Source of the DNA: Deroplatys truncata | Lineage: Eukaryota; Arthropoda; Insecta; Mantodea; Mantidae | Length of the DNA: 64,000 nucleotides | Assembly (NCBI GenBank): GCA_030765065.1 | Contig: CM060990.1 | Location: 412,061,198 to 412,125,197 of the forward strand | Reading direction: 5' to 3' | Shown: one piece after another, positions 21,333-32,600 of the stretch | Numbering within the stretch: the first letter of the stretch is position 1 | How the letters are laid out: each line of letters starts with the position of its first letter | Notes under the pieces: generated by a model | Told to the model about the DNA's origin: nothing | The model's database searches: none | Seen by the model: only the letters and a program-made list of their open reading frames with translations | Position numbers and translations under genes: made by a program

Positions 21333-22219
21333 TATATATAGATATATTGCCTTTGAAAACATACAAACTGAAATTCTATTTGAATTTCTGATAGGCATTA
21401 CTGTAATTGGAAAGCTTAAGATAGGAAGTAAGTGGTGTGACACCAGACAATATCTTAATTAAGAAAAAATCAGTTTCAGATTTTATATGAAAAACGAAGC
21501 ATTTCCACGATACTACTTTATTAAGAAAATGATATTTTCATGTCTTCTATGAGTCTGAAAATTAGGAATAGTTATTATGACACATCCTGTAGAGGAATTC
21601 AAATATGCTTTAAACTGATGTTAAAATGTTTCCTTATACAATTAACTAAAATTGTTCTTTTTGTTTCTAATTGGACTGCATGCTATTATCACGAATATTT
21701 TGTCCATTCACAATACATTAAACAAAACTGTTATACCTTTAAATGCATATGTCTGTTAATTTATTCATATATTTGTATAAGTTACAAACATATTGAATTA
21801 TGCAGTGAAATAGTCCCTATCAAACATGAGATAAAAAAAAACACACACATGTGTATATTACATTAAATTTTCATTTTTAAGAAATCTAATATATTACAAA
21901 CTTTTGGAGATGGTTAGCTTAGCAAAGATTGCATACGTATAGGGGTTTCAAAATTGTTTGTAATTAACTCAGAATATTCATTTTAAATGTCAGAACAGCC
22001 AAAAACAAATGATTTACTGAACCCTGCTCTCTACAATCAAAGTAGGAATAATTTTTAATTTTAATTCTGTGTTTTTGTTCAGGTATGGATATATGCCCTG
22101 ATGTGATTCTAAGAATAGTAACTGTTACCTTTCTAGAAAGATCAACATGATAGAACCAGGGAATATTCAGTATAATTGTTCTGAATATTGTGGTACTTAA
22201 GAGGTTTTGCAGCATTTAG
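21333..22219. other. AT-rich spacer, nothing recognised
   Basis: No supported gene. The frame at 21540-21866 is low-complexity AT-rich translation. P-transposase sequence might continue at the left edge but could not be confirmed. Confidence 0.4.
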
Positions 22220-22773
22220 CTGATCCCATTTTTAGTGCCATTTATCAGCTATTAGCTTTTTTTTAATGTCTTAAAATATAAGTACATGGCAAACTGTAGT
22301 CAAATAATTCTTTTTCTCTGCCTAATTTTGCTAATTTATCTACCGTTTCATTGTCTGTAATGTTCTTGTGTCCAGGAATACAAAAGAATTTGACAAATAT
22401 GTTATATTTATTACTGAATATTAAGTGCTTTAAACAAGTGTTAGTTAACAATTGGAATAATAATAAACTGATTTTAGTGATTCTAAAACTGAAAGACAAC
22501 CTGTTAAGGTTATTAAATTCTTTAGAAAATTCTGAGCTTCATAAAGAATAGTCTGTGTAATAGCAAATATTTCAGCATTAAATACAGATGTACAAAATGG
22601 TAGTATGAAGGTTTTTGAAATGAGATTTTCAATATAGAAGGCAGCACTTATTGAATTATCTTCCAAGCATTCTGAACCATCGGTATATATTATTGTGGTC
22701 GAACCGTACATCATGTTAAATAATTTCTGATATATATCAATGTTACATTGTAGTGGATCAGTCAAGTATCCTC
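22220..22773 (-). pseudogene. RNase H remnant of an older, different LINE
   Basis: Two minus-strand segments carry RNase H signatures: TTIIYTDGSECLEDNSISAA with FNAEIFAITQTILYE (22765-22445), then IPGHKNITDNETVDKLAKLG (22499-22263). The sequence is AT-rich and clearly diverged from the abundant family, with at least one frameshift between the parts. It is the C-terminal end of an I-like LINE ORF2. Copy B inserted directly upstream of it. Confidence 0.7.
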
Positions 22774-22785
22774 ATCTACTTCATG
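22774..22785. repeat. target-site duplication of LINE copy B (partner 28836-28847)
   Basis: ATCTACTTCATG is present on both sides of copy B, a perfect 12-bp match. The terminal ATG runs into the ATG-repeat tail, so the boundary could slip by three bases. Confidence 0.9.
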
Positions 22786-23199
22786 ATGATGATGATGATG
22801 ATGATATGCGGTTTAAGGGCGCTAAACTGCTGAGGTCATCAGCGCCCTTACAATGTATAAAATATAAGGTCAAAATATAAATGACAGTTAAAAGAACCGC
22901 ATAATTAAAAAACGGGACACAAACCCGCGATGTCAAGAAGTTAAAAATAACAATGATAGAACAATAACAATAACGATAACAATAATAACAATAACAAAAA
23001 ATAACAATAATAACAATAACAACAATTATAACAATACAAATAACTGATAAAACCAACACACTAAAAACATAGCCAATAAAAGATTAAAACGTGTCAAGAA
23101 CTGTAGAATGTCAGGGACACGAGCGCCAATGTCCATTGGGGAGGAGATGCCCCATTAAAAAACAAGAGAAAAGTACATAGTCAAAAGACGCTCAGCGCA

Positions 23200-26100
23200 T
23201 CAAATGCGTCTGGTAAATCCAATGTCATTGATAAAACGTAAAAGACACTCTACAGCACGCGCGTCGTCTGCCAGAACGTTGGCTAGGCCAACAGGCAGAC
23301 CAACACGGACGCGCAAAGGAGTTAAAACTTGACACTCTGCTAAAATGTGACGCACCGTTAAGGGCGCACCACACTGCCCACAGAGTGGTGCGGGGTCACC
23401 ACTTAGCAAATACTTATGACTAAAAATGCAATGTCCGATACGAAGGCGTGTTAAAATTACCTCTTCCCGACGAGAAGCACGGGAAGAGGTAGCCCAGACT
23501 AACGGGAGAGGCTTAACCTCCCGCAACTTGTTCCCCCGGAGGGCCGTCCACTCATCGCTCCAAAGCGAGAGGATGCGGCGACGTAAAATAAACAAATCTG
23601 ACGAGGGAACAACAGAGGTAAAAAATCTGGGCAATAAAATCGCCGATTTCGCAGCGGCGTCGGCAGACTCATTACCTGAGATGCCCACATGACCTGGAAT
23701 CCACATGAAGGACACGCTGATGCCAGTGACACCAAGCGAGTGGAGCAGGTCATGTATGCGCTGTACAAGCGGGTGGTAATGGTACAGCGCAGTAATAGTC
23801 TGAAGGGCACTCAGAGAGTCCGTACAAATAAAACAGTGCCGTAAGTCGTGCCGCTGAATATATAAGAGAGACTGATAAATGCTAAAAAGTTCGGCGGTAA
23901 AAATCGAACATTGCTCTGGTAAACGAAAGGTAAAACTATTTCCACCACAAAAAAAGGCACATCCTACTCCAGCATCAGTCTTAGATCCATTATTGAAGAT
24001 AAAAGGCAAGTCCCCGAATTGCGACTGAAGTTCTAAAAACGCTGATCTAAAGACTGAAGAAGGGGTCTCATTCTTCGGCATTGACGATAACCCAAGGTGA
24101 CAGAGGGCCTCAGCGCGCGACCATGGAGGAAAACGCGTTTCCCCCCTTGGAAGGGCCGGCGCTGGCGTAACGTCCAAATGCCGAAGTAGCAGTCGAAATC
24201 GAACCCCTGGAGGGAGCAATGCAGAGGAGCTAACTAAATATTGCCGGTCAAGTGAATCCTCGAAAAATGCCGCGAAAGACGGGTGGTCAGGCAAGCTTGA
24301 GAGTCGACAGGCATAGCTGCACAAGAGCATCTCACGCCTGGAGGACAGCGGAGGCTCTGCAGCTTCAGCATAAAGACTGGGCACGGGGCTAGTTGGAAAG
24401 GCCCCTGTAGCGACTCTAAGACCACGATGATGAATGGGATTCAAACGACGTAACACAGATGGACGTGCCGACGAATAAACAAAACACCCGTAATCAAGTT
24501 TGGATCGGACCAAAGAGCGATAAAGGCGAAGAAGGACGGTCCGATCAGCTCCCCAGGATGTGCCACTTAAAACACGTAAAAGATTAAGAGAACGGTCACA
24601 CTTTGCTTTTAAAAAGGAAACGTGCGAGGTCCAACACAACTTCCTATCAAAAATCAACCCCAAAAATTTCGCCTCGTCTGCAAACGGAAGTATCCCTGGC
24701 CCAAGATGGAGAGAGGGCGGAGGGAAATACTTCCGGCGCCAGAAGTTGATGCAGACGGATTTCTCGGCGGAGAAATTAAAGCCGTTGGCATTACTCCAGG
24801 CGTAGAGACGGTCGATACAGCTCTGGAGACGGCGTTCGAGTAGACAGGTCCGCCGTGAACTGCAATAAATAGCGAAATCGTCAACAAAAAGGGACGATGA
24901 AATGCCAGGTGGAATACAATCAACAATGGGGTTGATAGCAATCGCAAAAAGTGTGACACTGAGTACAGAGCCCTGCGGTACTCCGTTCTCTTGAATAAAA
25001 CGACGAGATAAAACCGAGCCCACACGTACACGAAAGACGCGGTCCGTCATAAACTCCCGAAGAAATATGGGAAGACGACGGCGGATATTCCAATCGTGAA
25101 GTGTACGTAAAACGCCGCCCCTCCAACAAGTGTCATAAGCTTTCTCCAGGTCAAAAAATACAGCCACGGTTTGACACTTTCTCAGAAATCCATTCATAAT
25201 ATGCGTCGACAAGGACACCAGATGGTCGACGGTAGAGCGATAGCGACGAAACGCGCACTGAGCGTTCGCTAGAAGTTTCTGAGACTCAAGCCACCATGTC
25301 AACCGCCCGTTGATCATGCGCTCCATCACCTTACAAATGCAACTGGTGAGGGAGATAGGGCGGTAGCTGGAAGGTAGTTGGCGATCCTTCCCAGGCTTAA
25401 GTATAGGGACAATGGTGGCTTCGCGCCAAACAGGAGGAAAAATGCCGTCTTGCCAAATACGGTTATAGACCTGTAAGAGAAATAGTTTACTGTCGGCTGA
25501 AAGGTTCTTTAACATCAGGACATGAATGCCGTCCGGCCCGGGAGCGGAGTGCCGAGAGCAATGAAGAGTGTGCTCCAGCTCCCTCATTGTGAATAGTTCG
25601 TTATAGCATTCATCATTAGCAGACCGAAAAGTATATGATGCGGAATCCTGCCGGTCTTTAATAGAGCGAAAGCCAGCGGAATAATGGTCTGAACTGGAAA
25701 CCGCCTCAAAGGCAGAACCCAGAGTGTTAGCGATGGCAGCCGGATCCACTATGGTGGCATTAGAAACCTGAAGGCCAGAAACAGTACAATGTGACACTTT
25801 ACCTGAGAAGCGACGAAGTTTATCCAAAACAACGAATGAAGGCGTAAAACGATTAAAAGACTCGACAAAACGAGCCCAAGATGCCTTCTTGCTATCCTGA
25901 ATAATGCGACGAGCCCTGGCGCGCGATTGTTTAAAAGTCACCAAATTATCAAGTGTAGGGTGGCGCCGAAACACCCTAAGTGCAGTCCTACGGGCACGAA
26001 CGGCGTCCCGAATATCCTCGTTCCACCACGGAACAGGTGGCCGCCGAGGTTGGGAGGATGAACGGGGTATTGCACGTTCGGCGGCTGAGTAAATAATAGA

Positions 26101-26886
26101 CGTAAGGTGCTGCACTAGTTGATTAATGTCGGAGAAGGGCTGGTCGTCAAAATGCACGAGGCTGGAATACAAGCTCCAGTCGGCTTTTGCGAATATCCAG
26201 GTAGGTACTCTGGAATGCTGTACGTGGTGCGACAGAAGAGAAACGATGCAGGGGTAATGGTCGCTGGAGTAGGTGTCAGCGACGACGTTCCACTGAAGAC
26301 GACGTGCAAGCTGGAGTGAGCAGATGGCAAGGTCCAGGTGAGAAAATGTACCAGAAGAATCAGAAATAAAAGTAGGTGCACCTGTATTGAGGATGGAAAG
26401 ATTGAACTGATAAAAAGTGTCGGAAAGAAGAGTTCCCCTCGCACAAGCCCTTGGCGAACCCCATAGTGGGTGATTGGCATTAAAATCTCCCAACAGAAGA
26501 AATGGTGTTGGGAGAGCGGACAGGAGAGATCGAATGTCCGCGGGAGCGAGGGGAGACGATGGAGGTATATACACAGAACAAACAGAAAAGAAAAAACCGG
26601 GTAACTGCAGTCTAATGGCAACAGCTTGCAAGTCGGATGTAAGTGTGACAGGTGTAAAATGAACGTCGTTACGCACTAAGAACATGACCCCTCCATGAGC
26701 AGGAGTACCCTCCTCCGGTTCAAGGTCGTAGCGAACCGGAGTATATCCTCGGAGATCAAAAGGATCGTGAGGGCGAAGCTTAGTCTCCTGCAAACATACG
26801 ACCATAGGCGAATGGGAACGCAATAAAAGTTGCAGTTCCGCCCTATGCGATCGTACACCACGTACATTCCAGGTCAGGATAGCCAT
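23200..26886 (-). CDS. LINE ORF2 of copy B, RNase H active site altered
   Basis: 1228-residue open frame with the same domain order as copy A: endonuclease, RT with FVDD, RNase H, zinc knuckle. The RNase H motif reads FIFNNGS where copies A, C and E4 have TDGS, replacing the first catalytic aspartate with asparagine and predicting loss of RNase H activity. The endonuclease motif reads GDFNANH instead of GDFNAHH, and the RT block QCGFRRYRS reads QCAFRRYRS. One residue is missing near the C-terminal part of the RNase H region. No stop or frameshift was seen. Starts 22 bp after ORF1. Confidence 0.92.
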   Translation of the reverse strand: MAILTWNVRGVRSHRAELQLLLRSHSPMVVCLQETKLRPHDPFDLRGYTPVRYDLEPEEGTPAHGGVMFLVRNDVHFTPVTLTSDLQAVAIRLQLPGFFFSVCSVYIPPSSPLAPADIRSLLSALPTPFLLLGDFNANHPLWGSPRACARGTLLSDTFYQFNLSILNTGAPTFISDSSGTFSHLDLAICSLQLARRLQWNVVADTYSSDHYPCIVSLLSHHVQHSRVPTWIFAKADWSLYSSLVHFDDQPFSDINQLVQHLTSIIYSAAERAIPRSSSQPRRPPVPWWNEDIRDAVRARRTALRVFRRHPTLDNLVTFKQSRARARRIIQDSKKASWARFVESFNRFTPSFVVLDKLRRFSGKVSHCTVSGLQVSNATIVDPAAIANTLGSAFEAVSSSDHYSAGFRSIKDRQDSASYTFRSANDECYNELFTMRELEHTLHCSRHSAPGPDGIHVLMLKNLSADSKLFLLQVYNRIWQDGIFPPVWREATIVPILKPGKDRQLPSSYRPISLTSCICKVMERMINGRLTWWLESQKLLANAQCAFRRYRSTVDHLVSLSTHIMNGFLRKCQTVAVFFDLEKAYDTCWRGGVLRTLHDWNIRRRLPIFLREFMTDRVFRVRVGSVLSRRFIQENGVPQGSVLSVTLFAIAINPIVDCIPPGISSSLFVDDFAIYCSSRRTCLLERRLQSCIDRLYAWSNANGFNFSAEKSVCINFWRRKYFPPPSLHLGPGILPFADEAKFLGLIFDRKLCWTSHVSFLKAKCDRSLNLLRVLSGTSWGADRTVLLRLYRSLVRSKLDYGCFVYSSARPSVLRRLNPIHHRGLRVATGAFPTSPVPSLYAEAAEPPLSSRREMLLCSYACRLSSLPDHPSFAAFFEDSLDRQYLVSSSALLPPGVRFRLLLRHLDVTPAPALPRGETRFPPWSRAEALCHLGLSSMPKNETPSSVFRSAFLELQSQFGDLPFIFNNGSKTDAGVGCAFFCGGNSFTFRLPEQCSIFTAELFSIYQSLLYIQRHDLRHCFICTDSLSALQTITALYHYHPLVQRIHDLLHSLGVTGISVSFMWIPGHVGISGNESADAAAKSAILLPRFFTSVVPSSDLFILRRRILSLWSDEWTALRGNKLREVKPLPLVWATSSRASRREEVILTRLRIGHCIFSHKYLLSGDPAPLCGQCGAPLTVRHILAECQVLTPLRVRVGLPVGLANVLADDARAVECLLRFINDIGFTRRI

Positions 26887-26908
26887 TAAGAATAAGGGGA
26901 TAAACTTT

Positions 26909-28198
26909 CTATTTAGAAGGGCGGCTTAAAATTACCTTTTGTTTAACCTTTGGGCTCGGGCTTTTGGTATGGAGTTGGTCAGACTCCATAGCTTCCTCGG
27001 AGGGAGGGCCCACGCGCTCAGTGCCAGAAACCGATTCAAGCGCCGTGAATCGGTTCTGGGTGGCGATGGGTGAAGGGTGCCGCTGAGCGCGGCTTGTCCC
27101 AGGACCATCCTGGGACAGCGACCTCCGAGGAGGAGAAGGTGAACTTTTGTTACCGCGCGCACGCGGAGGGTCTTTCAAACAATCTTCCCTACGAAGTTTC
27201 TGCTTGGGCTTCTTTTCAACGGCTTGCGACTTCATTGACTTGGGACCAGGTTTATACGGCTTGGTAACTGTAGCCTTAATAGACGGCCGGATGGTAGTGG
27301 CGGTTAATCCAGTCAAGGTCCAGGTCTGAGTTTCGGCATCTACTCGTGGTACTGGCGAGGCAACAACAGAACTAAATGTGCCAGACCGCAGGAGTGAAGG
27401 TTGGCGCGCATGGAAACGCCTCCGGGCTTCAGCGAAGGAGAGTTTTTCCTTTACCCGGATCTCCTGGATCGCCTTCTCGTCCAAATACCGCGGACAGTCG
27501 GCAAACGAAGCAGAATGTGACCCTTTACAATTAACGCAGACGGGGGCTGTTGAACAGGTACCTTCGTGTGAGGGCTGGCTACATGTTGCACAGATGTTAA
27601 CGGCACTCTTACAGGAGACTTGCGTATGCCCAAAACGTTGGCATTTAAAACAACGCAGAGGTCTAGGAATATAAGGCCTCACAGAAATCCGTTCGTACCC
27701 TGCGGAAATGCTCGTGGGCAGATCGACGCCATCAAATGTAATAAACAGGGTACGAGTGGGTACCAACACGCCGTCGCGTTTGGCCTGCACTCGATGAACC
27801 GCTGTCACCCTCTGGTCTGCAAGATATTCCACCAGGTCTTCGTCAGAGATACCATCAAGGCTATTCGTGGTGACAACGCCTCTACAAGAATTCAAGGTGC
27901 GGTGCTTCTCAACACGGATAGGATAACCGTGGAGAAGCGTGGCGCTCAACAAGGACTTACTTTGTGCCTCGGATTTGCTTTGAACTAGCAACGAACCATT
28001 ACGAAGCCGAGTGCAGGAAAGAACCGGACCAGCAATTGAGTCAATGCCCTTCTGGATAATAAAAGGGTTCACCTTCTCGAATGATTGTCCCTCCTCTGTA
28101 CGGGTAATCACTAAGTAACAACCAGCTGTTGGCGGTGCTACTTCTGTTACTAAAACTTTGCGGCGCTTGTTGTTAACAATGGAGAAAGGGTGCTCCAT
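26909..28198 (-). CDS. LINE ORF1 of copy B, intact
   Basis: 429 residues from the ATG at 28198, nearly identical to copy A. It retains the three CCHC knuckles (CFKCQRFGHTQVSC and the two following) and the basic Ser/Pro-rich tail. No break was seen. It could supply RNA-binding function to other copies. Confidence 0.92.
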   Translation of the reverse strand: MEHPFSIVNNKRRKVLVTEVAPPTAGCYLVITRTEEGQSFEKVNPFIIQKGIDSIAGPVLSCTRLRNGSLLVQSKSEAQSKSLLSATLLHGYPIRVEKHRTLNSCRGVVTTNSLDGISDEDLVEYLADQRVTAVHRVQAKRDGVLVPTRTLFITFDGVDLPTSISAGYERISVRPYIPRPLRCFKCQRFGHTQVSCKSAVNICATCSQPSHEGTCSTAPVCVNCKGSHSASFADCPRYLDEKAIQEIRVKEKLSFAEARRRFHARQPSLLRSGTFSSVVASPVPRVDAETQTWTLTGLTATTIRPSIKATVTKPYKPGPKSMKSQAVEKKPKQKLRREDCLKDPPRARGNKSSPSPPRRSLSQDGPGTSRAQRHPSPIATQNRFTALESVSGTERVGPPSEEAMESDQLHTKSPSPKVKQKVILSRPSK

Positions 28199-28835
28199 AG
28201 CGAAAAAAATCCTCCACCATTGCAACCGTCTCCGACCTCGGGCTCTGACTTCCCGGGCGTTACCCCGGCTTGGGTGAGTGGCCTATCTATACCTAGCTCA
28301 CCCCAGGGTCACACCTCCCAGAACATAGACAGAGGGACCCAATCGCCGTCGGAAGCCAGCAGCTCATGCAATGGCCCCCCCGCGGGACTGCAGTTGAACA
28401 GCGGATACGAACAACAACCCTACATGACGACCCCGGGTGGTGGGGATGACGCCATTACCCACTCACCCAGCTGCGCACGCGGTGCGCGGGTATCCGTCAG
28501 GCTGTGTCCACGGAGGATTTAAATAAAAAGATAAAAGAAACTAAAACTGTGTGGGCGTTTCGCACGCAAGGTAGGCCGGCGGGGAAGAAAAAGAGAGATA
28601 TGCGAATGTCGTGGTGCGAAATGGCCGGAAAGTGACAAGAGAAGAAAGAAACGATGGTGAGGTGCGGTATGAATGGAATGTAACGAACGCACGAGAGCCT
28701 ACCTTGTGTCCACCGGTCACGAGAAGAACCCACCTCGACCGGATGGGGGTGAGGGGATGAATGTGGCGATGACTGGCTCGGGAACCCCCGGGTGCGCCAA
28801 AAACCCGTACTCACATAAGGTGAGCCCCTGAGGGG
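28199..28835 (-). promoter_or_regulatory. 5' leader of LINE copy B
   Basis: Same length and sequence type as in copy A, ending at the CCCCTCAGGGG terminus. The ATG-less open frame of the leader continues into host flank and gains an upstream ATG there at about 28886. Confidence 0.5.
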
Positions 28836-28847
28836 ATCTACTTCATG

Positions 28848-29177
28848 TACGAGTGTCTCATAAGCAGACCTGACATCACTGCGCACTTTCTCCAGTTACT
28901 TGCACTTGAAGCGTGATGTATGCCAAACATTGGTTTGGAGGAATGGAGAAGTAATGCCTCATTCATTTCATTGTATAGGTACAGTGTGGTGAAGGGCATA
29001 GTTTATTTGCATGACAGTCAGCATTTTTGCAATATAATTTCAGTGTCCCACATTCTGATACAAAACATTAATGAATATATTCATTGAACACAAACGATAA
29101 AACAGTTTCCTTTTTTGACCCATTTATTTGTGTTTACACAGTCCATTACAGTAGTAAACAAGAACATATTTTGTAAA
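28848..29177. other. short spacer between copies B and C
   Basis: 330 bp of AT-rich sequence with no recognised gene. It is presumably the continuation of the pre-insertion locus of copies B and C. Confidence 0.5.
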
Positions 29178-29187
29178 GTGTCAAAAG
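29178..29187. repeat. target-site duplication of LINE copy C (partner 35225-35234)
   Basis: GTGTCAAAAG flanks copy C on both sides, perfect over 10 bp. Confidence 0.88.
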
Positions 29188-29692
29188 ATGATGATGATGA
29201 TGATGATGATATGCGGTTTAAGGGCGCTAAACTGCTATGGTCATCAGCGCCCTTACAATGTATAAAAGATAGGGTCAAAATATAAAACAGGTAAAAGAAC
29301 CGCATAGTTAAAAACGGGACACAAACCCGCGATGTTCAAAAAGCTAAAACTAACAATAATATAACAATAACAATAATAACAATAACAACAATAACAATAA
29401 CAACAAGAACAACAAGAATAACAATAACAACAATAAGAACAATACAAAGTTCTGAAAAACCAACACACTAAAAGCATAGGCAATAAAAGATTAAAACGTG
29501 TCAGGAACTGTAGAATACGAGGGACATGAACGCCATATGTCCACTGGGGATAAGAGTTCCCATAAAAACAGACAGAATAAAAGTACTAAACTAACAGACG
29601 CCCAACGCATTAAATGCGCAGATTAAAATCACTGTCATGAATAAAACGTAAAACACATTCTACAGCACGCGTGTCGTCTGCCAAAACGTTGG

Positions 29693-32600
29693 CTAGGCCA
29701 ACAGGCAGACCCACACGAGCACCTGAAACTCTGTTAAAATGTGACGCACCGTTAAGGGCACGTCACACCGCCCACAGAGTGGTGCGGGGTCACCACTGAG
29801 CAAATACCTATGACTAAAAACACAATGTCCAATCCGTAAACGAGCTAAAATTACCTCTTCCCGACGACAAGAACGAGAAGAGGTACCCCAGATTAACGGG
29901 AGAGGCTTAACCTCCCGCAACTTGTTCCCCCGGAGGGCCGTCCACTCATCGCGCCAGCGCGAGAGGATGCGGCGACGTAAAATAGCACACGAATCTGACG
30001 AGGGAACAACAGAGGTATAAAATGTGGGTAATAAAATCGCCGATTTCGCAGCGGCGTCGGCAGACTTATTCCCTGAGATGCCCACATGACCTGGAATCCA
30101 CATGAAGGACACGCTGATGCCAGAGACACCAAGCGAGTGGAGCAGGTCATGTATGCGCTGTACAAGCGGGTGGTAATGGTACAGCGCAGTAATAGTCTGA
30201 AGGGCACTCAGAGAGTCCGTACAAATAAAACAGTGCTGTAAGGCGTGCCGCTGAATGTATAAAATAGATTGATAAATGCTAAAAAGTTCGGCGGTAAAAA
30301 TTGAACATTGTCCAGGTAAACGAAACTTAAAACTACAGTGACCAGAAACAAAGGCACATCCAACTCCAGCTTCAGTCTTAGATCCATCGGTAAAGATAAA
30401 ATGTAAGTCCCCGAATTGAGCCCGTACTTCTAAAAAGGCCGATCTAAAGACTGAAGCAGGGGTCTCAGTCCTCGGCATTGACGTTAGCCCAAGGTGACAG
30501 TGGGCCTCAGCGCGGGACCATGGAGGAAAACGCGTTTCCCCCCGTGGAAGGGCCGGCGATGGCGTAACGTCCAAATGCCGAAGTAGCAGTCGAAATCGAA
30601 CCCCTGGAGGGAGCAATGCAGAGGAGCTAACTAAATATTGCCGGTCAAGCGAATCCTCGTAAAATACATTGAAGGACGGGTGGTTAGGCAAGCTTGAGAG
30701 TCGACAAGCATAGCTGCACAAAAGCATCTCACGCCGGAAGGACAGCGGAGGCTCTGCAGCTTCTGCGTACAGACTGGGTACAGGGCTAGTTGTAAAGGCC
30801 CCTATAGCGACTCTTATGCCACGATGGTGAACGGCATTCAATCGACGTAACACAGATGGACGTGCCGACGAATAAACAGTACACCCGTAATCAAGCTTGG
30901 ATCGGACCAAAGAGCGATAAAGCCGAAGGACGGTCCGATCAGCTCCCCAGGATGTGCCACTTAAAACACGTAAAATATTAAGAAAACGGTCACACTTTGC
31001 TTTTAAAAAGGAAACGTGCGAGGTCCAACACAACTTCCTGTCAAAAATCAACCCCAAAAATTTCGCCTCGTCTGCAAACGGAAGTATCCCTGGCCCAAGA
31101 TGGAGAGAGGGCGGAGGGAAATACTTCCGGCGCCAAAAGTTGATGCAGACGGATTTCTCGGCGGAGAAATTAAAGCCGTTGGCGTTACTCCAGGCGTAGA
31201 GACGGTCGATACAGCTCTGGAGACGGCGTTCGAGTAGACAGGTCCGCCGTGAACTACAATAAGTAGCGAAATCGTCAACAAAAAGGGACGATGAAATGCC
31301 AGGTGGAATACAATCAACAATGGGGTTGATAGCAATCGCAAAAAGTGTGACACTGAGTACAGAGCCCTGCGGTACTCCGTTCTCTTGAATAAAACGACGA
31401 GATAAAACCGAGCCCACACGTACACGAAAGACGCGGTCCGTCATGAACTCCCGAAGAAATATGGGAAGACGACCGCGGATATTCCAATCGTGAAGTGTAC
31501 GTAAAATGCCGCCCCTCCAACAAGTGTCATAAGCTTTCTCCAGGTCAAAAAATACAGCCACGGTTTGACACTTTCTCAGAAATCCATTCATAATATGCGT
31601 CGACAAGGACACCAGATGGTCGACGGTAGAGCGATAGCGACGAAACCCGCACTCAGCGTTCGCTAGAAGTTTCTGAGACTCAAGCCACCATGTCAAGCGC
31701 CCGTTGATCATGCGCTCCATCACCTTGCAAATGCAACTGGTGAAGGAGATAGGGCGGTAGCTAGAAGGTAGTTGGCGATCCTTCCCAGGCTTAAGTATAG
31801 GGACAATGGTGGCTTCGCGCCAAACGGAAGGAAAAATGCCGTCTTGCCAAATACGGTTATAGACCTGTAAGAGAAAGAGTTTACTGTCGGCTGAAAGGTT
31901 CTTTAACATCAGGACATGAATGCCGTCCGGCCCAGGAGCGGAGTGCCGAGAGCAATGAAGAGCGTGCTCCAGCTCCCTCATTGTGAATAGTTCGTTATAG
32001 CATTCATCATTAGCAGACCGAAAAGTATATGATGCGGAATCCAGCCGGTCTTTAATAGAGCGAAAGCCGGCGGAATAATGGTCTGAACTGGAAACCGCCT
32101 CAAAGGCAGCACCCAGAATGTTAGCGATGGCAGCCGGATCCACTATGGTGGCATTAGAAACCTGAAGGCCAGAAACAGTACAATGTGACACTTTACCTGA
32201 GAAGCGACGAAGTTTATCCCAAACAACGGATGAAGGCGTAAAACGATTAAAAGACTCGACAAAACGAGCCCAAGATGCCTTCTTGCTATCCTGAATAATG
32301 CGACGAGCCCTGGCGCGCGATTGTTTAAAAGTCACCAAATGATCAAGTGTAGGGTGGCGCCGAAACACCCTAAGTGCAGTCCTACGGGCACGAACGGCGT
32401 CCCGACAATCCTCGTTCCACCACGGAACAGGTGGCCGCCGAGGTTGGGAGGATGAACGGGGTATTGCACGTTCGGCGGCTGAGAAAATAATAGACGTAAG
32501 GTGTTGCACCAGTTGATTAATGTCGGAGAAGGGCTGGTCGTCAAAATGCACGAGGCTGGAATACAAGCTCCAGTCGGCTTTTGCGAAAATCCAGGTAGGT

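Larger units (their letters stand above)
22786..28835 (-). mobile_element. LINE copy B, full length
   Basis: 6050 bp, same family as copy A, bounded by a 12-bp duplication, with a (CAT)n tail. ORF1 and ORF2 frames are both open. The 3' end belongs to a second subfamily shared with E4: the ORF2 C-terminus ends RRI instead of NLRI, with a matching 3' UTR. The body of ORF2 is close to copy A, so it is a mosaic. One RNase H catalytic residue is changed. Confidence 0.92.

Noticed and set aside
21540-21866. 108-residue plus-strand frame
   Set aside because: AT-rich low-complexity translation with no motif and no support from neighbours.
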